Assembly: GCA_022036555.1 (NCBI GenBank)
Contig: CM039128.1
Coordinates: 5,270,049-5,334,048 of the forward strand
Length of the DNA stretch: 64,000 bases
Direction of reading: 5' to 3'
Source of the DNA: Microstegium vimineum
Lineage: Eukaryota > Streptophyta > Magnoliopsida > Poales > Poaceae
Shown: piece by piece, positions 34,101-46,419 of the stretch
Layout of the letters: each line of letters starts with the position of its first letter
Position numbering within the stretch: the first letter of the stretch is position 1
Notes under the pieces: generated by a model
The model's input: the letters and a program-made list of their open reading frames with translations, nothing else
Told to the model about the DNA's origin: nothing
Databases searched by the model: none
Position numbers and translations under genes: made by a program

Positions 34101-34781
34101 CACTTGCACAGTTGGAGAAGGCACAAAGTAATGCGACATAGGGGCCATCGGCTGTGACTGCATTGCCGATGCCATAGAGCCCTTCCAAGCCGAGCCGTCT
34201 CCCTGCACCAGATTAGAACCAGGAGATAGATTCGAAGGCATACCGTATCCCCACCAGTTGACGGGAACTAGTTGACTCTGGATAGCAAGTCCTGAATTTG
34301 CCGACGCCACTGGATTTGTGTTGAGCTTGGTGATGCTGCCAGGGTTCGGTCTTGGCGATGTAGCCACATCGGCAGACGGTTCCACAGGAGTGGAAGACGC
34401 CATTGGGGCTACCGATGGGATCATAGATGTCGATCCAGGTTGACGGTACGCTGGACCAACATATTGCGGTGCATGTCCTTCTTTGAATGATTGCGTAACA
34501 GCATTGTAGACAGTATTGGACAGCATGCTAGAGTGGCTAATTAATGCTTGACTTACAGCAGAATTAACCATCTCTTGTAACTTACCAGGATTGGCATCAA
34601 ACATGACCTGCCATGGCAATGGCGGATCTTGCTTCTGGATTGCCTCGCCGCTCCTGCTGAGGCTGAAGGACTTCAGATATAACTGCTTGTATTCCTCCAT
34701 AGCCCGCTTCTGATCATCTTTCAGATCAGCCTCGAAGACTTCAATGATGTTCCTCTGGTTAACGTCGGCGTTATCACCCAT
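31112..34781 (-). pseudogene. Tat-1 gag-protease
   Basis: The gag start ATG is at 34,781 (MGDNADVNQ). A long Pro/Gln/Met-rich N-terminal region runs to a stop at about 33,599-33,597, where Tat-2 has Gln (CAA to TAA). The retrotransposon gag core follows (FTKFSGQDDTSTMEHINHF, then FVQRLRDVKNKCY). A Cys-rich region resembling a zinc finger (WRCPFFVHC ... CPECNGYY) lies at about 32,270-32,220, with a 5-bp deletion shifting the frame there. The aspartic protease active site is MLVDGGASINIMP (about 31,560), with Gly in place of the usual Thr/Ser after Asp, as in other Tat elements. The protein ends EEEF at the TAATG overlap with pol. Confidence 0.9.
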
Positions 34782-34832
34782 GATAGATGTATGATTTGAT
34801 TAGTCGTGTCCCACCGAGCGTGCCAAAAGAGG

Positions 34833-35897
34833 TGTTGACACAAAAAGCGTCAGGATCTGCGAACACGTCGGGCTTATACCCGAAATTCGATATCCGGAGG
34901 CGTGCCAGTCGATTTGACCAGTTAATCGACAAGGACGATAACTAGAACAAGATCCAATCCAGACAACGGAGATGCGCCCGAATGCTGGGATTGAGGCTTG
35001 ATCAGGATAACTAGAGCAGAGCTGAACGAGGCAACAACGATGCGCCCGGATGCCAAAGCTCAGAGGTACTCCCACGCGGAACTTGCAAGGATTTGACGGA
35101 GATCAAGGTGATGCAGCCCGTTGAAGCTTGAAGAACTCGTTGATAGACTATGACTAATGCGATAAACGGTAAATTGCGATAAAAGTAGAATAAGAGTAAA
35201 ATTGATTTGTTTGATATTGGATTGATTATCTTTTTCGTAGCCTTCGGGCACATATTTATACTCCCGCATGGAGAGTTGTACAAAGACACGACTCATATCC
35301 TTCCTAAAACAAACTCCTAACTTTAAGGAAACTGACTCGCGCAGGAGTCGAATCTAAAACAATAATATTATTTTCCTAAACAAACACGCCTATTTAAAAG
35401 TAAAACAAACGACTCATGCAAGAGTCGGACTCAAAATGCTATAATAATACTGGTATAAAATCACCAGTTTCCCTATGTCTTCCCTTCGATGGAAACTTTC
35501 CATCGGCAGATCCCTTCAATCCGCGACTTCCTTCTTTGACCACCGGCAATCCTCTGCTGATATCACACGCTAAGTCACCCTGTACTCATCGGCACCCCAT
35601 GCCCATCGGCATCGGCAATATTTCCCGATCGGCCACCTTGTATTGGTAACTGTCTTCATCAATGTCCCTATCGGCAATGGGCAACCACTCTTCATCGGCA
35701 ATCGGCAACGCCTCCTCATCGGCAATCGGTATCGGCAACATCCGAAACCTCCAGCTTCCATCGGCAACACACTTAGTCTTCCTGCAGCATATTCCCATTA
35801 GCAATACTGGCTCACGATTTCCCGATGCCGATGGAGAACGGCCGTTGACCAGTCAAGCCTTAGCTCATTTGACACGTGCTGAAAAATGGTGTCAACA
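34833..35897 (-). repeat. Tat-1 5' LTR (1,065 bp)
   Basis: Starts TGTTGACACAAAAAGCG and ends GGTGTCAACA. The promoter is not pinpointed. It carries the shorter version of the CATCGGCAATCGGCAAC minisatellite (about 35,660-35,745). Confidence 0.95.
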
Positions 35898-35902
35898 CCA
35901 GC

Positions 35903-36318
35903 CATCAAGGATAGTGAAGACACTACCTGTTGCATCGAAATGGATGTAACCTACGGTTTGATGAGAAACATGAGTGCAAACAATAAGACATGATTACAAA
36001 ACAGGAACTGCCACCTAAGTCATCATCATCATCAAATGTCAATGTCTCAGCTTATAGTCATAATGCACATTGATCTGGTCACATCTTGACCACATAAGCG
36101 TCACATCCATCACCATGTTCCCTATGCTATACAAAAATACAAGCAGCCACCATCAGGCTACTTAGAATTTGTGCCAAGGTATATATCAGTTTTTCCTAGC
36201 ACCATCAGAATTGCCTAGCACTATCACAGGTCAGTGCTATTTACCAAAAGGCATGTGTTGCAGCATAGGTCAGTTAGCATGGCTATAAGCAAAAGTGGAG
36301 AGGCCAGCACACATTTCT
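35903..36318 (-). other. Harbinger noncoding sequence after the Myb/SANT gene
   Basis: AT-rich sequence between the Tat-1 insertion site and the SANT stop. No ORF. Confidence 0.55.
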
Positions 36319-37380
36319 CTACTCAAAGTAGGCACTGCTGAGGTAGGTCCTAAGCCATAGGATCCTATGTTCCTCACTCATCTGAACAAAGCATAATCCT
36401 TTTGCTTTGTTCTTCAGCAGGTACACCAAAGCAAACATAAGAGCCTCAGCTGAGTAACCAGGGCATCCCATCACACAGCCATACAGTTCCTGATGCACCT
36501 CATTATGTTGTGGAGCTTTGAGAGCCTCCCCAACATTATTCACAGCCCCTATCATGCCAGCCATAAGGTCAGCTTCCTCTTGTGATATCTTCCTTCTCTT
36601 CCCACCCCTCTCCTTGTCCTCACTTCCCTTAGAGCTCTCAGTCCCAACATCAGATGGTTTGGGTGACTAGCCTTCAGTCTTAGTCATGTCACTAGCACTA
36701 CCACCATTATCTAAGTCTATTTGGTCCATGTCAGTACCCAATGGTTCATTGGAACCTATATCATACTTTCCAGTTGCCAAACTACCACCAAATATAGCCT
36801 CCATCTCAACATAGTTCTCAATAGGAGTGTTCAGAAACTTAGCATCATTAGGGTGATCCTAGGTAGGGAAGACAGTGAACTATTAGAAACAGATTAGGAT
36901 ATGATACAAGAAAGGACAACAACTTGTGTTTTCTCTAACCTTGGTATGCCCATTGAGGTGGTCCTCATCTAGCACTATCATGTGTAGGTCATCATTCCAC
37001 AAAGCCCCACTAGGGTCCCTAAGCCTATCAACCTTCACCCATCTCTGCCTCCATTTGCGCAGGTGGTTGTAAATTTGCTGGGTGGAGACATTAACCCCAA
37101 CAAACTCAGACAACATTCTAGAAACTTGCCTAACATGTACCTCTTTGAACCCCTTGTCAGTTTTAACTCCTTGGACTACAAGTTCAATGAACCTCCTTAG
37201 CATGAAACTAGACAACACTGGAGTCCAGTGCATAGGGCCAGTAGGGGCAGGGGGTGCAGGAATTTCATCAAGAACTTGAACTACTGGTGGCACATTACCA
37301 CCCACAATGAGATTAGCATCATCAATGTTGTTAATCTGGTCACCCAACTCTGCCATTTTCCTATCCAAACAATGACCCAC
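36319..37380 (-). pseudogene. Harbinger Myb/SANT-like DNA-binding protein (ORF2 of the transposon)
   Basis: PIF/Harbinger elements need a Myb/SANT-like partner that binds the transposon ends and brings the transposase to DNA. Exon 1 (37,380-36,940) holds the Myb/SANT-like domain: MHWTPVLSSFMLRRFIELV ... STQQIYNHLRKWRQRW. Exon 2 (36,858-36,319) holds an acidic, Ser-rich linker, a basic patch (GGKRRKIS) and a conserved C-terminal helical part, ending AYFE. Splice sites are AAG|GTTAGA and CTAG|GATCAC. A single stop (TAG, probably from CAG) near 36,667-36,669 breaks exon 2. Otherwise the gene is intact. Confidence 0.85.
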
Positions 37381-37617
37381 AAGACAACATCATTAAAGGA
37401 GAAGTGCAAATAAAATCACTGGAAAGGTAACAGGCAACATTATTAGAAAACATAGTTCACACATCATTGCTCAGTGCCATTGGTCTCATAAACAAATAAA
37501 GACTCATAACAAACACAAAGTAGAACAAACATCAATGGTAGTTCATACACATCCCTAAACTCTAGAAGTGCCCCTGTTCTGCCACATTGCAACAGCCCAT
37601 GCTTCCCTCTGTGCACC

Positions 37618-38921
37618 TCATGCTGCACTATCTGGGACATCTTCATGTTGGACCTCATTATCATTTGGAGTCCAGGACTCTTCAGAAGGTACATGCTCAT
37701 CTTCCCCATACCTCAATATCCAGTTATGGAGTATGCAGCAAGCCAAAACAAGCTTCACCTGAGTTGTGTATGGGTGAAATGGTTTGTTGTCCAGAATTCG
37801 AAACCTATTCTTTAGAGCCCCAAATGCTATCTCTACTGTCACTCTTAAAGAAGAGTGCCTAAGATTGAACAGTTCTTTGTGGTTTTGGGGTCTATTAGTG
37901 CCATACTCCCTCAAATGGTACCTTGTACCACGAAAAGGTGGCTAGAAACCAGGCCTCAAAGCATAACCAGCATCAGCAAGGTAGAATTTTCCTATAAATG
38001 TGAAGACAATGAGGTGGTTTAGATGGTATGTAGTGGCAGTAGCCTGATAGGGCAACATATGGACTGTATTTTACCTGGAGGGACTCTCAGGCCATCCTGT
38101 CTTGCTAGGGCATCTGACAAAATTAGGGCATCATGGGCAGAACCTTCCCACCCAACTAGCACATAAGTGAACCTCAAATCAAATGATACAGCTGCAAGTA
38201 CATTCTGTGTTGTACAATGCTTCCTGCCTCTAAAGGCAGCTTGCATCCTCCTAGGCACTCTAGCCAAGACATGTGTTCCATCAATGGAGCCTATGCAGTC
38301 CTAGATGAAATTAGAAAAGGTTTGTAAGATACATGTAGAAAGGTGAGTTGGCTAGGGATAAACTACAATGGAATGAGGGTAACACCAACCTTGAAGTAGG
38401 GGTACCACCTTCTACTACCAAGGATCTTAAGGTCAACATTTGTACTAGGAGGAACAATCAACTCATTCCTCAACTCCCCTACTGCATACAACACTCTTTG
38501 AAAGAACCTGCTAATGGTCTCTACTAACCTCCTAAATGTGAGGTCAATAACTCTAAACCTCTCATTGTGCCCAACAATATGCAGAAACATTGCTACTTGT
38601 TCTTCGATAGTAGCATGGATGCTGTCAATTACCAGCCCTCTATTGCGGAATAGATCACACAACTGGAAAAAAGGGACCCTTCTCATCCTAAGCAAGTTAA
38701 CACAGTGGACATCATCTGAGTTGTAGATGTAGTTTAGGTTGTGATTCCTCCCGTTGGACCCTCTCTGTCAAGGGGCCATAGGTTATAGACCTCGTATCTT
38801 CTACTCTCCTCCTAAACCAGGTGAAAAACCAACAGGCCACAACTACAACCACAACAGCGGCTGCTCGACGCCTAGCTTGCAAGTCCATGACTAAGGGAAA
38901 CAAGTACATATGCAGGGACAA
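37618..38921 (-). pseudogene. Harbinger transposase (HARBI1-like DDE nuclease)
   Basis: Cut-and-paste transposase of the PIF/Harbinger superfamily. Exon 1 runs from about 38,921 to 38,390 and holds the helical N-terminus and CVNLLRMRRVPFFQLC. Exon 2 is 38,300-38,075 and exon 3 is 37,991-37,618. The DDE catalytic residues are visible: Asp in CIGSIDGTHV (exon 2 start), Asp in GSAHDALIL and Glu in VEIAFGALKNRF (exon 3). Two lesions: a frameshift near 38,740-38,760, and a TAG stop near 37,944 (GF-stop-PPFRG, likely CAG originally). All introns have GT-AG ends. The element is recently dead rather than ancient. Confidence 0.88.
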
Positions 38922-39469
38922 ATTAGAAAGGGATGCAATACATACTAACCACTACTGCTGTGAACTATTTTGTATTATTAAAGATTCAGTGATGCATAAT
39001 AGCAAAGAAAGACGCGGTTGCCACACCAAAAGGTGTTCCTCCGGCGCCTAATAAATCATATGAAGTATGTAATCATCGACCTAGGCACTGAGCTCAGTTT
39101 CATCATCAAAATAAGCATCATCATGGTTCCCATCTCAAGCATAAAGCACAATACCATGGCAAATCCATATCATGATATAGGAAAACAACAGATCTGAGTC
39201 CAAAACAACTAGATCCGCATTAGAAACACACAGATGCAGTAGGGTACCAGCATGAACCCTAATCAAAATGGACGGGGAACCAACGAGGGTCCGCCGCGGG
39301 TGGAAGACGCCGGCGAGAAGCCGGTAGGTATGGAAGGAGAGAGCGCACCAGAGCAGTGGAGGCAGGGAGTGGCGGAAATGGGGGCGGTAACCCTAACTCC
39401 ACCATCGCGCGCGCCTTTTATCGCGCCAGATGGAGCCGTCTCCTGCCAAAGCTTCCCGCGCGCGCCTAG
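38922..39469 (-). other. 5' region of the Harbinger transposase gene; no gene seen
   Basis: Upstream of the transposase on the minus strand, becoming GC-rich at 39,250-39,469. The Tekay LTR begins at 39,470. Confidence 0.5.
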
Positions 39470-42400
39470 TGTGACGGAACCGCCCAGATTATAAGAGATC
39501 AAGTGCTAAAGTAGCTGACTTAACTACCACTTAAAACACTTGAGCCCATATAATCCCGATAGTCCGGAAATCTCGAAGGATTTCTAACATCAACTCAGGA
39601 TCGCATACATTCAGGTTTACACATTCGAACGAGCCACAAATAAACCAAAAATACTTGAAGTACGAAATAAAGTTATTACAACACCTTATTTCAAATAGAA
39701 GTAGTACTTACGCCACAACACCTGTGGCCAAATAAAACATTGTTTTAAACTGATCTCAGAGTTTTAAAAGACAGGGGTGCCCACAACGTCATGTCCGACA
39801 ACAACAAAAGATGAGCTCGTAGAAGACCTTGCCCAAGGCCTACTCCTCTTCTCCTTCAGCAGGATAGAGACAATGCTTACAATAGCCGAAGTATACTTGG
39901 CCATCTGCAACAAACGGGATAAACCCTGAGTATGGGAATGTACTCAGCTAGACTTACCCGTCTAACTGAAAATAAAGACTCCAAGGATATGCATAGCTGT
40001 ATCTGGAGTTGGGTAAGCTTTACTTTGCGGAAATGCTTTAAATTAAAGGAGTTTACTTTAATGAGTAGATGAGCAGTCATCTTTTATCCTACTAATTATC
40101 TCTAGGTTATTGCATCTATACTAGAGCACACACTTGATCTACTCAAACAATATAATAACATATATCCAGTTCCTTCATCAATATTTTAGTAGAACCATTA
40201 CGATGTCACATGGAGTTGTACCGTGGTGAAGCTCAGCATAATCCCCCATATCCAGTGGGGGGCGGCAATTCGAATCGATATACACCAGCTGGTAAGATTA
40301 CCTTTAACACATGCCCATACTTTCCCCGTCGGGTCAGCATTAGGTTACCGCTCAACAAAGTCCAGGTGGTAACCGACGCGATCTCAGAGTAGTCCACCCA
40401 ATTGTAGAAAATAGATGGCCACCACGGGGCAGATCGTATCTACAGACTAGAGGGTGCTCACAGTAGGCTGAGAACCGGCCTGGACAGTGTTTACTCGGCT
40501 TCGGGGTCGATACTCACAACGGCCCCTATGTGAAAGGGCGCATTCAAAGATGTAAGAGGGCCACCATCGTGTACAAACCTACACGATCCAACGGACGGAC
40601 TGCCCCCAAGTCTTGACCACTTGGTGCACTTGCCTTCCAGTTGACCGTATTTTATTACTACCATTGGTTCTTTCCACGATAGAAAATATAGCCAACCGTG
40701 ATAGTATTACCCCTAAGGGATAATACGAAGCATAAAAAGAAAGGTAACCATTTCTTCTAAGCATGCTAAGCGGTTGCTTTTACTTTATTATTAACAGGGT
40801 AACAAGGTGGGTAAAACAATAATCAAGGAAGGTAATGCATCAATTTGGGATTCAAACAACTCCTGTCACCTAATGCATCACAGTATAAAATACTCAAGTA
40901 GATTAAATTTTAAATACTGGGAGGCTTAAGAATGCTCCGGGGCTTGCCTTGAGTGAAGGTGGAGGGCTGGTGGTCAGGGCACTCAGGGAGGTTAGTGTCG
41001 AGCTCTTGGTACTCCTCGTATAGCTCCTGTACCTCCTGGACTTCTGTCTCTGTGGGCTCCTGATGTGCCTCCACGGATCCTAAATGATTGCAATGCATAC
41101 ATAAATAACTTGATGATGCAAGGATGATGCTTGAACAAGATTTAACACACTAACAGAGATTCTAGGCATAGGACCAAAGAACTACCACCAAGCTACTTGG
41201 AACTAGAGCTACTTAGCAAACAGAGTAAACATGCTATAGCTTATGTTTAGCAGAGACTATACTTTCAAACATATTTATCAGGAAAGTTCCATGATTTTAA
41301 ACATACACAAAGTTATCACAGGAATTAAGCTAAGAAACAGCAAAAACACATATACTAGGATATATGCAGAAAACAACTAGTTAAACACTAGTACTGAAGA
41401 CATTCTCCAAAAACATTTATATAAAACTACAGACAGATTATAACGTACAGAAACTAACAACAAGATTTCACTAAACTCTAGATATAAACAAACAAACATG
41501 ACACACATTACTGAAAATAGAATAGGAAATCATTTCGGAAACGGGCTCGAGACACGCAGAGGCGCTCGAGGCAACTGACGGGCATGACCCTCGATTACTC
41601 GAGGTCCATCTACCGTCGAGCAGAAAACAGAGAACGGTGCTGATCAACGTGTTCTTGCTGATGGTGAAGTCTTCGGCGGTGGGGTTGGTTGTGCTAGGCT
41701 CGGGATGACCGCGCGCAGCCACTGGTGGTGTCGGTTGAACTGGCGCGACCGTGAAGAGGGGTCGACGGTGTGCGGTGGCGGCGCAGCACGACGGTGCTAC
41801 ACGGCGAAGTGATCACCGGCAAAGTGAGGCTCGGCGCTGGGGTGCGTGAGCATCGTGGTGATGTGGTGAGTGCGGCTCGAGGGCTAGTTGAGCTGGAAGG
41901 GCTCTGTGGAACCTTGGCCACGTGCAAGCTCCGCGGCGGCGGCAATGGCGCACGGCCAACGGTACTGTGCTGATAAGGGTCGAACTAGAGCTAGAGAACG
42001 GCGTTCTCACCTCGGCTAACTCCGGTGAAGCTTCCACGAAGATGGAGGCGTCGGAGACGAGACGGCGAACGGTGAACGCTGGTTGATCAGTGCGGTGGCG
42101 ACTCGGAGTCGAAGAACGGCGAAGGCGTTCCGGCGACTGGAGTGCTTGGTTGGGGAAGAAGAGGCGAGCAGCGTGGTTGCGAGGCAAAGGCAAAAGCTAG
42201 AAGAAGAAAGATTGAGCAGAGGAGCCCGGGTGGTGGTGTATTTGAGAAGAAGGCGCTTGCGGTACTCGGAGCTCTCGGCGCAACGAAGGCAGAGAAATGC
42301 AAGCGAGTGAGCGAGTGCGGATGAGTGCAAACGAGTGTGGGAGGTGGAGGAGGTATAGGCGCTCCTCTTTGCCTTGTCATGGCCGACCGGCGTGGCCAGT

Positions 42401-43393
42401 GGGGACCTTGACGTGATGGTGTGGCGGTGGCAGCGGCGCTGGCGTGTTTGCGGCGGGCGGCGCAGAGCAAGACTTGGTCGACGCGCCGTTAGCGCGGATT
42501 CGCGCTTGATTGCGAAAGAGACAAGGCGGGGCGCTGATCGGACGCGACACTGTGGCGGCGTTACTGCGAAACGACGGCGCGGCGCGCGGCAGTGCGGCTG
42601 GCAGGGCTGCGGCGGCGAAGCAGAGCGTCAGCGGCGGGAAAATGGTGCCGACTTGGTCCTAGCGCCGTTAACGCGGATTTGAGTGAGACAGAGCGAGCGG
42701 CGACTCGATGTCGGTGCAGTGTCGCAGCGGTGGCGATGGCATGTTCCACTTCCGCGGTCAGGCATCGTCGGCCACGCGGCGGACGACTCCGACGTACGGT
42801 TCAGCCGTGGTCGGGTGAGTGCGCGTGAGCGTGCGCGCCACGTGCGTGCGGGTGAGCGCGCGCGGGAGAGGGGTCGATATCGAGGGTAGGGTCGATCGGC
42901 TGATCGAGCCTCCGACTCGGTCGAGCCTTCCGTGCGGGGTCGTTCGTCCAAGCCTCGGTTCGTCACTTCGAGGGGTCGAAGTCGAGGGGGGGGGGGGGAG
43001 GTCGATTGACTGACTAATCGAGCCTCTGGCTCGGTCGAGCCTCTGGCCCGGGGTCGTTCGATCGGCCCTCGGTCCATCACGTTCATCGAGCGGTGGTCGA
43101 GGTCAAGGGGTGGTGCTTGGCCTGTTCCGGTTCTGATTTCCTTCTCCATTTTCTTTTATTTGACAAAACTAAGCAAGGTATCTAAACATAAACAAACCAT
43201 ACTTTACTCTAAGCAAAGCAAGGTCTAATTAAACAGATTAAACACAAGATTAAGCACAAAACACCTATTCAATTCTAGTTTTAAAACATATACACACACA
43301 TGAAATGATAGCATATGCAAACATGAATGCAATGAGATGATGTGCTTAGTGGCTAATGATGATCCTAATGCAAGCTTGACACAGGGTGTCACA
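39470..43393 (-). repeat. Tekay 3' LTR (3,924 bp)
   Basis: Begins TGTGACGGAACCGCCC and ends GGGTGTCACA. The 41,500-43,130 part is GC- and CpG-rich with a G run at about 42,986 and a rough tandem duplication of a GGTCGAGCCTC ... GGGTCGTTCG block (42,895-43,110). Several long ORFs inside are by-products of the base composition. I see no gene in it. Confidence 0.92.
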
Positions 43394-43434
43394 ACCCTTC
43401 CCCCCTTAACGAAATCTCGTCCCGAGATTTGAGT

Positions 43435-46419
43435 TTAGTACCATTTATTATAAAAGACGGGGTAGTTTGCGATTAGGTAGGCCTCGGTCTCCCAGGTTGC
43501 ATCATTGGGACCATGATGACTCCAAAGAACCTTGAAAGTCTTCACTTCTCGATTCCTGGTGACTCTTGTCTTTGTGTCCAAGATCCTTTCTGGTTTCTCA
43601 AAGTATTCCAAGTCTGAGCTGATTACTATGTCTAAACTTGGAACAGTTTCTTCTTCTGGAACTCGAAGACATTTCTTGAACTGAGATACATGGAACACTG
43701 GAAAGATAGAACTAATCTCTGGGGGTAACTGTACTTGATAAGCCACTTTGCCTTTCCTTGCGATGATCCGATAAGGTCCAACATATCGGGGTGCTAACTT
43801 CTTTTTAACTCCAAAGCGACGAACGCCTCTCATTGGTGATACCTTAAGATACACATAATCACCAACTTGAAACTCCAAAGGTCTTCTCCTTTGATCTGCA
43901 TACCCTTTCTGTCGAGATTGAGCTGCCTTGATATGTTGTTGCACAGTGCGGACTATTTCTTCTGCTTCCTTCACATAGTCCGTACCATAGAATCCCTTAT
44001 CTCCTGATTCAATCCAATTGACAAGGGTTCTACACTTGCGTCCATACAAAGCATCGAACGGTGTCATCTTAATGCTTTCTTGGTAACTGTTGTTATAAGA
44101 AAACTCCGCCAAAGGTAATCATTTCTCCCATGATCCTTCTGCTGATACAACACATGCTCTCAACATGTCTTCCAACACTTGATTCACTCGTTCCGTTTGT
44201 CCATCTGTTTGAGGGTGATAAGCGGAACTTCGAATCAACTTTGTTCCCAACTCTTTATGTAACTGCTCCCAAAAATGAGCGATAAACTATGATCCTCTGT
44301 CGGATATGATGGTCTTAGGAATACCATGCAACCTTAAGATATTCTGAACATAAAGCTCGGCATACTGATGTGGTCAATGTGTAACCTTGACTGGTATGAA
44401 GTGAGCGACCTTTGTTAACCAATCAACGATAACCCATATCGAGTCATTTCCTTTCTGAGTAGTAGGCAAACCTGTGATGAAATCCATACTGATATCTTCC
44501 CACTTCCACTCAGGTATAGAAAGAGGTTGTAACAACCCGGCAGGTTTCATGTGCAGTGCCTTGATGCGACAACACGTATCACACTTTGCGACATATTCTG
44601 CGATATCCAACTTCATTTTAGACCACCAAAACCTTGTCCTCAGGTCTTGATACATCTTACTACTATCAGGGTGAATCGACAACCTTGAGTTATGTGCTTC
44701 ATTGAGAATCATTTCTCACAAGACTTGATCCTTAGGTACTACCAAACGCTGATTGAACCATAGGACTCCTTTCTGATCCACTTTGAAATTCAGAGATTCA
44801 CTGGTTTCCAACCTTTGTTTGATTTGTACAAGCTCTTTATCCGATTTCGGTCCCTCAATAATATCACTATCCAAGGTGCACTGGATAACAATATTATTTA
44901 CGACCGAAGGGTGCATTAGATCAAAACCATCTTCTAACAAGGGTTGCAACACATTGCAATGAGATTTGCGGCTCAAAGCATCTGCTACAACATTTGCTTT
45001 TCCAGGATGATAATGCACTTCCAAGTTATAATCCTTGATTAGCTCCAACCATCTTCTCTGCCTCATATTCAATTCAGACTGGGTAAACAAGTACTTCAAA
45101 CTCTTGTGATCAGTGAAGATGTGACACAGATTACCCATCAAGTAATGCCTCCATATCTTCAAAGCATGCACGACTGCTGCTAACTCCAAGTCATGGGTCG
45201 GGTAATTCTCTTCATGAGGTCGGAGTTGTCGTGAGGCATAAGCAATGACTCTTCCATTCTGCATCAGCACACATCCTAATCCAATGGTTGATGCATCACA
45301 AAACACATCAAAAGGTTCCTCCAAATTTGGTTGTGCCAAAACTGGTGCAGTCGTTAACAGTGTCCGCAGGGTACGGAACGCTGTTTCACAATCTGCACTC
45401 CATTCAAACTTCTTGTTTTTCTGTGTTAACCTTGTCATAGGTTTAGCTATCTTAGAAAAGTCCGGGATAAAACGACGGTAGTATCCGGCCAATCCTAAAA
45501 AGCTGCGAACCTCATGCACGTTAATGGGTGCTTTCCAATTCATAACTTCTTGCACCTTTGAGGGATCCACTGAGATACCCTCAGCTGATAAGATATGACC
45601 CAGAAAAGGTACTTTGGTCAACCAAAACTCACACTTGCTAAACTTGGCATAAAGCTTATGCTCTCTTAACCGTTTCAGCACTACTCGTAGGTGTTCTGCG
45701 TGATCCTTCTCATTCTCCGAATAAACCAGGATGTCATCGATGAAAACTACCACAAACTTATCCAACTCTTGCATGAACACGGCGTTCATCAAGTACATGA
45801 AATGCGCAGGCGCATTTGTCAATCCAAAAGACATCACTAGATATTCAAAGAGACCGTATCTTGTGGAGAAAGCGGTCTTAGGTACATCTTCCTTTCTGAT
45901 CTTAATCTGATGATAATCAGACCGTAGATCTATCTTGGAGAACACTTTTGCTTTAGACAACTGATCAAACAACAAATCAATCCGCGGCAACGGATATTTG
46001 TTTTTGATGGTAACTGCATTGAGAGGGCGATAATCCATGCACATTCTTAAGGTTTTATCCGTCTTTTTTGCAAAGATGGCGGGACATCCCCACGGTGAAC
46101 AACTCGGACGGATCAAACCTTTTTCCAGCAACTCCTGGAGTTGTTTCTTGAGTTTGGCTAACTCGTTGGGTGGCATCCTATATGGTCTCCTGGATATAGG
46201 TGTTGTTCCTAGAGCTAGCTCTATAGCAAACTCGACATCTCGATCTGGAGGTAACCCTGGAAGATCATCAGGAAACACATCCGGAAACTCACAAACTACA
46301 TGAATCTTATCCAACAACTCTGCAGTGATAGCAAACATGACTCCAAGCTGATTTGGGTTCTTAGGTAAGAAGATTCCGAAGGTAACTCCATTCCGCGGGT
46401 TGGTGATAGATACTGCTCA
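43435..46419 (-). pseudogene. Tekay pol: reverse transcriptase, RNase H, integrase and chromodomain
   Basis: Continues the gag-protease frame without a shift. Reverse transcriptase: CMDYRPLNAVTIKNKYPLP and the catalytic FIDDILVYS (about 45,730). RNase H: VFCDASTIGLGCVLMQ. Integrase: CDTCCRIKA zinc region, DFITGLP and the HPQTDGQTE region. The C-terminus has the GPY/F segment (RYVGPYRI) and a chromodomain (43,590-43,440) with WSHHGPNDATWE. Stops at 46,417-46,419, 44,716-44,718, 44,374-44,376, 44,287-44,289 and 44,119-44,121 interrupt it. The C-terminal part from 44,112 is open to its natural end. Chromodomains of this clade guide integration toward heterochromatin. Confidence 0.93.

Larger units (their letters stand above)
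22833..35897 (-). mobile_element. Tat-1: full-length Ty3/gypsy Tat-clade retrotransposon (13,065 bp)
   Basis: Flanked by the 5-bp duplication CCAGC (22,828-22,832 and 35,898-35,902). LTRs are 22,833-23,940 (3') and 34,833-35,897 (5'), with ends TGTTGACAC/GTGTCAACA; the outermost G of the 3' LTR start has become A. The polypurine tract reads AACTGGGGGGCATG on the minus strand next to the 3' LTR. A candidate primer site starting TGGCACG lies 7 bases inside the 5' LTR. Minus-strand order is gag-protease, then pol; the plant-mobile-domain gene runs antisense between pol and the 3' LTR. Dual RNase H and the antisense gene place it in the Tat clade. Gag, pol and the antisense gene all carry lesions. 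Confidence 0.95.
21640..39469 (-). mobile_element. PIF/Harbinger DNA transposon, split by Tat-1 and abutting (probably split by) the Tekay element
   Basis: Transposon pieces lie at about 21,640-22,832 and 35,898-39,469; the DNA between is the Tat-1 retrotransposon. On the minus strand the order is HARBI1-like transposase, Myb/SANT-like protein, then the viroplasmin-like small protein. The left terminus contains repeated GTCTGTTTGGTTG ... AACCATTTT.ATC motifs (about 21,724-21,804), typical of PIF/Harbinger subterminal DNA. The exact left end is not resolved. No matching right end appears before 39,470, where the Tekay LTR begins, so the transposon is either truncated there or resumes outside the window. 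Confidence 0.8.

Noticed and set aside
39252..39494. 80-residue plus-strand ORF at the Harbinger/Tekay junction
   Set aside because: It crosses the LTR boundary at 39,470, so it is a chance frame in GC-rich DNA.
41694..43149. Long Arg/Ser/Pro-rich ORFs on both strands in the Tekay LTR
   Set aside because: The LTR is CpG- and GC-rich, so open frames occur by chance on all strands. No domain is seen, and the region has a tandem duplication and a G run.
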